This document shows, in pieces, positions 58,701 to 64,000 of a stretch of 64,000 nt of DNA. Made by a program: the position numbers and the translations under genes. The stretch is from positions 1 through 64,000 of the forward strand of contig JAUCBJ010008122.1 of assembly GCA_032718475.1 (NCBI GenBank), read 5' to 3'. This DNA comes from Nemertoderma westbladi (lineage: Eukaryota > Xenacoelomorpha > Nemertodermatida > Nemertodermatidae). The notes under the pieces are model-generated. The model saw nothing but the letters and a program-made list of their open reading frames with translations. It was not told the DNA's origin and made no database searches. The first letter of the stretch is position 1. The number at the start of each line of letters is the position of its first letter.

Positions 58701-61700
58701 ATGCGATTTGGACTTACACGGTTTTAAATATCAGCGTTTTGGACTTACGTGGTTTTAAATCAGCGTTTTGGACTTACACGGTTTTAAATCAGCGATTTGG
58801 ACTTACACGGTTATAAATATCAGCGTTTTGGACTTACACGGTTTTAAATCAGGATTTTAGACTTACACGGTTTTAAATCAGCGATTTGGACTTACATGGT
58901 TTTAAATATCAGCGTTTTGGACTTACACGGTTTTAAATCAGCGTTTTGGACTTACACGGTTTTAAATCAGCGTTTTGGACTTACACGGTTTTAAATCAGC
59001 GTTTTGGACTTACACGGTTTTAAATCAGCGATTTGGACTTACACGGTTTTAAATATCAGCGTTTTGGACTTACGCGGTTTTAAATCAGCGTTTTGGACTT
59101 ACACGGTTTTAAATCAGCGTTTTGGACTTACACGGTTTTAAATCAGGGTTTTGGACTTACACGGTTTTAAATCAGTGTTTTGGAGTTACACGGTTTTAAA
59201 TCAGCGTTTTGGACTTACATGGTTTTAAATCAGCGATTTGGACTTACACCGTTTTAAATATCAGCGTTTTGGACTTACGCGGTTTTAAATCAGCGTTTTG
59301 GACTTACACGGTTTTAAATATCAGCGTTTTGGACTTACACGGTTTTAAATCAGCGTTTTGGACTTACACGGTTTTAAATCAGCGTTTTGGACTTACATGG
59401 TTTTAAATATCAGCGTTTTGGACTTACGCGGTTTTAAATCAGCGTTTTGGACTTACACGGTTTTAAATCAGCGTTTTTGACTTACACGGTTTTAAATCAG
59501 CGTTTTGGACTTACACGGTTTTAAATCAGCGTTTTGGACTTACACGGTTTTAAATCAGCGTTTTGGACTTACACAGTTTTAAATATCAGCATTTTGGACT
59601 TACACGGTTTCAAATATCAGCATTTTGGACTTACACGGTTTTAAATATCAGCGTTTTGGACTTAAACGGTTTTAAATCAGCGATTTGGACTTACATGGTT
59701 TTAAATCAGCGATTTGGACTTACATGGTTTTAAATATCAGCGTTTTGGACTTACGCGGTTTTAAATCAGCGTTTTGGACTTACGCGGTTTTAAATCAGCG
59801 TTTTGGACTTACACGGTTTTAAATCAGCGTTTTGGACTTACGCGGTTTTAAATCAGCGTTTTAGACTTTCATGGTTTTAAATCAGCGATTTGGACTTACA
59901 CGGTTTTAAATATCAGCATTTTGGACTTACACGGTTTTAAATCAGCGATTTGGACTTACACGGTTTTAAATATCAGTGTTTTGGATTTACGCGGTTTTAA
60001 ATCAGCGTTTTGGACTTACACAGTTTTAAATCAGCGTTTTGGACTTACACGGTTTTAAATCAGCGTTTTGGACTTACACGGTTTTAAATCAGCGATTTGG
60101 ACTTACACGGTTTTAAATATCAGCGTTTTGGATTTACGCGGTTTTAAATCAGCGTTTTGGACTTACACGGTTTTAAATCAGCGTTTTGGACTTACACGGT
60201 TTTAAATCAGGGTTTTGGACTTACACGGTTTTAAATCAGCGTTTTGGACTTACACGGTTTTAAATCAGCGATTTGGACTTACACGGTTTTAAATATCAGC
60301 GTTTTGGACTTACGCGGTTTTAAATCAGCGTTTTGGACTTACACGGTTTTAAATCAGCGATTTGGACTTACACGGTTTTAAATCAGCGTTTTGGACTTAC
60401 ACGGTTTTAAATCAGCGTTTTGGACTTACACGGTTTTAAATCAGCGATTTGGACTTACACGGTTTTAAATATCAGCGTTTTGGACTTACATGGTTTTAGA
60501 TCAGCGTTTTGGACTTACACGGTTTTAAATCAGCGATTTGGACTTACACGGTTTTAAATATCAGCGTTTTGGACTTACGCGGTTTTAAATCAGCGTTTTG
60601 GACTTACACGGTTTTAAATCAGCGTTTTGGACTTACACGGTTTTAAATCAGCGTTTTGGACTTACACGGTTTTAAATCAGCGTTTTGGACTTACACGGTT
60701 TTAAATCAGCGTTTTGGACTTACGCGGTTTTAAATCAGCGTTTTGGACTTACATGGTTTTAAATCAGCGATTTGGACTTACACCGTTTTAAATATCAGCG
60801 TTTTGGACTTACGCGGTTTTAAATCAGCGTTTTGGACTTACACGGTTTTAAATATCAGCATTTTGGACTTACACGGCTTTAAATCAGCGTTTTGGACTTA
60901 CACGGTTTTAAATATGCGATTTGGACTTACACGGTTTTAAATATCAGCGTTTTGGACTTACGTGGTTTTAAATCAGCGTTTTGGACTTACACGGTTTTAA
61001 ATCAGCGATTTGGACTTACACGGTTTTAAATATCAGCGTTTTGGACTTACACGGTTTTAAATCAGGATTTTAGACTTACACGGTTTTAAATCAGCGATTT
61101 GGACTTACATGGTTTTAAATATCAGCGTTTTGGACTTACACGGTTTTAAATCAGCGTTTTGGACTTACACGGTTTTAAATCAGCGTTTTGGACTTACACG
61201 GTTTTAAATCAGCGTTTTGGACTTACACGGTTTTAAATCAGCGATTTGGACTTACACGGTTTTAAATATCAGCGTTTTGGACTTACGCGGTTTTAAATCA
61301 GCGTTTTGGACTTACACGGTTTTAAATCAGCGTTTTGGACTTACACGGTTTTAAATCAGGGTTTTGGACTTACACGGTTTTAAATCAGTGTTTTGGAGTT
61401 ACACGGTTTTAAATCAGCGATTTGGACTTACACGGTTTTAAATATCAGCATTTTGGACTTACGCGGTTTTAAATCAGCGTTTTGGACTTACACGGTTTTA
61501 AATATCAGCATTTTGGACTTACACGGTTTTAAATCAGCGATTAGGACTTACACGGTTTTAAATCAGCGATATGGACTTACATGGTTTTAAATATCAGCGT
61601 TTTGGACTTACGCGGTTTTAAATCAGCGTTTTGGACTTACACGGTTTTAAATCAGCGATTTGGACTTACACGGTTTTAAATATCAGCGTTTTGGACTTAC

Positions 61701-64000
61701 GCGGTTTTAAATCAGCGTTTTGGACTTACACGGTTTTAAATCAGCGTTTTGGACTTACACGGTTTTAAATCAGGGTTTTGGACAATATCAGCATTTTGGA
61801 CTTACACGGTTTTAAATCAGCGATTTGGACTTACACGGTTTTAAATCAGCGATATGGACTTACACGGTTTTAAATATCAGCGTTTTGGACTTACGCGGTT
61901 TTAAATCAGCGTTTTGGACTTACGCGGTTTTAAATCAGCGTTTTGGACTTACACGGTTTTAAATCAGCGATTTGGACTTACACGGTTTTAAATCAGCGTT
62001 TTGGACTTACACGGTTTTAAATCAGCGTTTTGGACTTACACGGTTTTAAATCAGCGATTTGGACTTACACGGTTTTAAATATCAGCGTTTTGGACTTACA
62101 TGGTTTTAGATCAGCGTTTTGGACTTACACGGTTTTAAATCAGCGATTTGGACTTACACGGTTTTAAATATCAGCGTTTTGGACTTACGCGGTTTTAAAT
62201 CAGCGTTTTGGACTTACACGGTTTTAAATCAGCGTTTTGGACTTACACGGTTTTAAATCAGCGTTTTGGACTTACACGGTTTTAAATCAGCGTTTTGGAC
62301 TTACACGGTTTTAAATCAGCGTTTTGGACTTACGCGGTTTTAAATCAGCGTTTTGGACTTACATGGTTTTAAATCAGCGATTTGGACTTACACCGTTTTA
62401 AATATCAGCGTTTTGGACTTACGCGGTTTTAAATCAGCGTTTTGGACTTACACGGTTTTAAATATCAGCATTTTGGACTTACACGGCTTTAATTCAGCGT
62501 TTTGGACTTACACGGTTTTAAATATGCGATTTGGACTTACACGGTTTTAAATATCAGCGTTTTGGACTTACGTGGTTTTAAATCAGCGTTTTGGACTTAC
62601 ACGGTTTTAAATCAGCGATTTGGACTTACACGGTTTTAAATATCAGCGTTTTGGACTTACACGGTTTTAAATCAGGATTTTAGACTTACACGGTTTTAAA
62701 TCAGCGATTTGGACTTACATGGTTTTAAATATCAGCGTTTTGGACTTACACGGTTTTAAATCAGCGTTTTGGACTTACACGGTTTTAAATCAGCGTTTTG
62801 GACTTACACGGTTTTAAATCAGCGTTTTGGACTTACACGGTTTTAAATCAGCGATTTGGACTTACACGGTTTTAAATATCAGCGTTTTGGACTTACGCGG
62901 TTTTAAATCAGCGTTTTGGACTTACACGGTTTTAAATCAGCGTTTTGGACTTACACGGTTTTAAATCAGGGTTTTGGACTTACACGGTTTTAAATCAGTG
63001 TTTTGGAGTTACACGGTTTTAAATCAGCGATTTGGACTTACACGGTTTTAAATATCAGCATTTTGGACTTACGCGGTTTTAAATCAGCGTTTTGGACTTA
63101 CACGGTTTTAAATATCAGCATTTTGGACTTACACGGTTTTAAATCAGCGATTAGGACTTACACGGTTTTAAATCAGCGATATGGACTTACATGGTTTTAA
63201 ATATCAGCGTTTTGGACTTACGCGGTTTTAAATCAGCGTTTTGGACTTACACGGTTTTAAATCAGCGATTTGGACTTACACGGTTTTAAATATCAGCGTT
63301 TTGGACTTACGCGGTTTTAAATCAGCGTTTTGGACTTACACGGTTTTAAATCAGCGTTTTGGACTTACACGGTTTTAAATCAGGGTTTTGGACAATATCA
63401 GCATTTTGGACTTACACGGTTTTAAATCAGCGATTTGGACTTACACGGTTTTAAATCAGCGATATGGACTTACACGGTTTTAAATATCAGCGTTTTGGAC
63501 TTACGCGGTTTTAAATCAGCGTTTTGGACTTACACGGTTTTAAATCAGCGATTTGGACTTACACGGTTTTAAATATCAGCGTTTTGGACTTACGCGGTTT
63601 TAAATCAGCGTTTTGGACTTACACGGTTTTAAATCAGCGTTTTGGACTTACACGGTTTTAAATTAGGGTTTTGGACTTACACGGTTTTAAATCAGTGTTT
63701 TGGACTTACACGGTTTTAAATCAGCGATTTGGACTTACACGGTTTTAAATATCAGCGTTTTGGACTTACGCGGTTTTAAATCAGCGTTTTGGACTTACAC
63801 GGTTTTAAATCAGCGCTTTGGACTTACACGGTTTTAAATATCAGCGTTTTGGACTTACGCGGTTTTAAATCAGCGTTTTGGACTTACACAGTTTTAAATC
63901 AGCGTTTTGGACTTACACGGTTTTAAATCAGCGTTTTGGACTTACACGGTTTTAAATCAGCGTTTTGGACTTACATGGTTTTAAATCAGCGATTTGAACT
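52752..64000. repeat. 29/31-bp megasatellite, more than 11.2 kb, continues past the window
   Basis: Roughly 380 head-to-tail copies of a 29-base unit, TGGACTTACACGGTTTTAAA followed by TCAGCGTTT, or 31 bases when TCAGCG becomes TATCAGCG. Recurrent variants: CGATTT for CGTTTT, ACGCGG, ACATGG or ACAAGG for ACACGG, GGACATAC for GGACTTAC. Blocks recur as higher-order units: about 961 bases (52.9 to 53.8 kb), 2213 bases (57.4 to 59.6 kb and 58.5 to 60.7 kb) and 1610 bases (60.7 to 62.4 kb and 61.4 to 63.0 kb). Short frames (GFKSAFWTYTVLNISVLDL) appear where a 29- and a 31-base unit alternate; they are not genes. On the minus strand most units contain GTAAGTCC. Confidence 0.97.

Noticed and set aside
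55269-63200. Repeated 65-codon frames (GFKSAFWTYTVLN...) in the megasatellite
   Set aside because: They arise wherever 29- and 31-base units alternate to give a 60-base period; they start and stop with repeat variants and have no flanking gene structure.

Overview
This is metazoan nuclear DNA, probably from a marine invertebrate; I cannot resolve the phylum. It is AT-rich. It carries a spliced animal gene (MICAL, GT-AG introns), intronless homologues of animal genes (an organic anion transporter, UFC1, GTF2F2, a secreted tectonin-repeat lectin), BEL/Pao and non-LTR retrotransposons, a tRNA-derived SINE, small DNA transposons and several kilobase-scale tandem arrays. There is no sign of prokaryotic gene organisation.

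Layout. 1-5.3 kb: an OATP/SLCO transporter (+) tail-to-tail with UFC1 (-). 5.3-8.5 kb: non-coding, with homopolymer C/G and short repeats. 8.5-25.1 kb: seven consecutive minus-strand exons of MICAL, which join in frame into 428 residues covering most of the N-terminal FAD monooxygenase domain (FAD GxGxxG, DG and GD motifs). Its introns hold four tandem arrays, a TTAA-flanked element and, antisense, an intact intronless GTF2F2. 25.6-26.1 kb: a short triplicated repeat and a SINE. 26.1-29.0 kb: nothing coding. 29.1-45.4 kb: a minus-strand LINE split by a BEL/Pao LTR element (two LTRs of about 1.2 kb, 5-bp target duplication) that has lost reverse transcriptase, RNase H and integrase but keeps one 1643-codon ORF. 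The element's leader holds a small TIR element, and the LINE is split again by a second LINE fragment. 45.5-49.3 kb: a small inverted-repeat element and a hAT-like non-autonomous transposon. 50.35-51.2 kb: the lectin gene (-). 52.75 kb to the window end: a 29/31-bp megasatellite running off the edge.

Most striking point. The 3.5-kb minisatellite in the MICAL intron before exon G is a roughly 55-fold amplification of that exon's own 3' splice site plus its first 15 or so codons. Only the copy nearest the exon body gives the conserved frame; upstream copies would frameshift or reach a stop. A 24-bp array abuts the 3' splice site of another MICAL exon and repeats an acceptor-like motif. A CA-rich array lies next to a MICAL 5' splice site. 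The terminal megasatellite repeats the consensus 5' splice site GTAAGT on its minus strand. The recurrence of splice-signal-like sequence in arrays is seen in the sequence; any regulatory meaning is inference.
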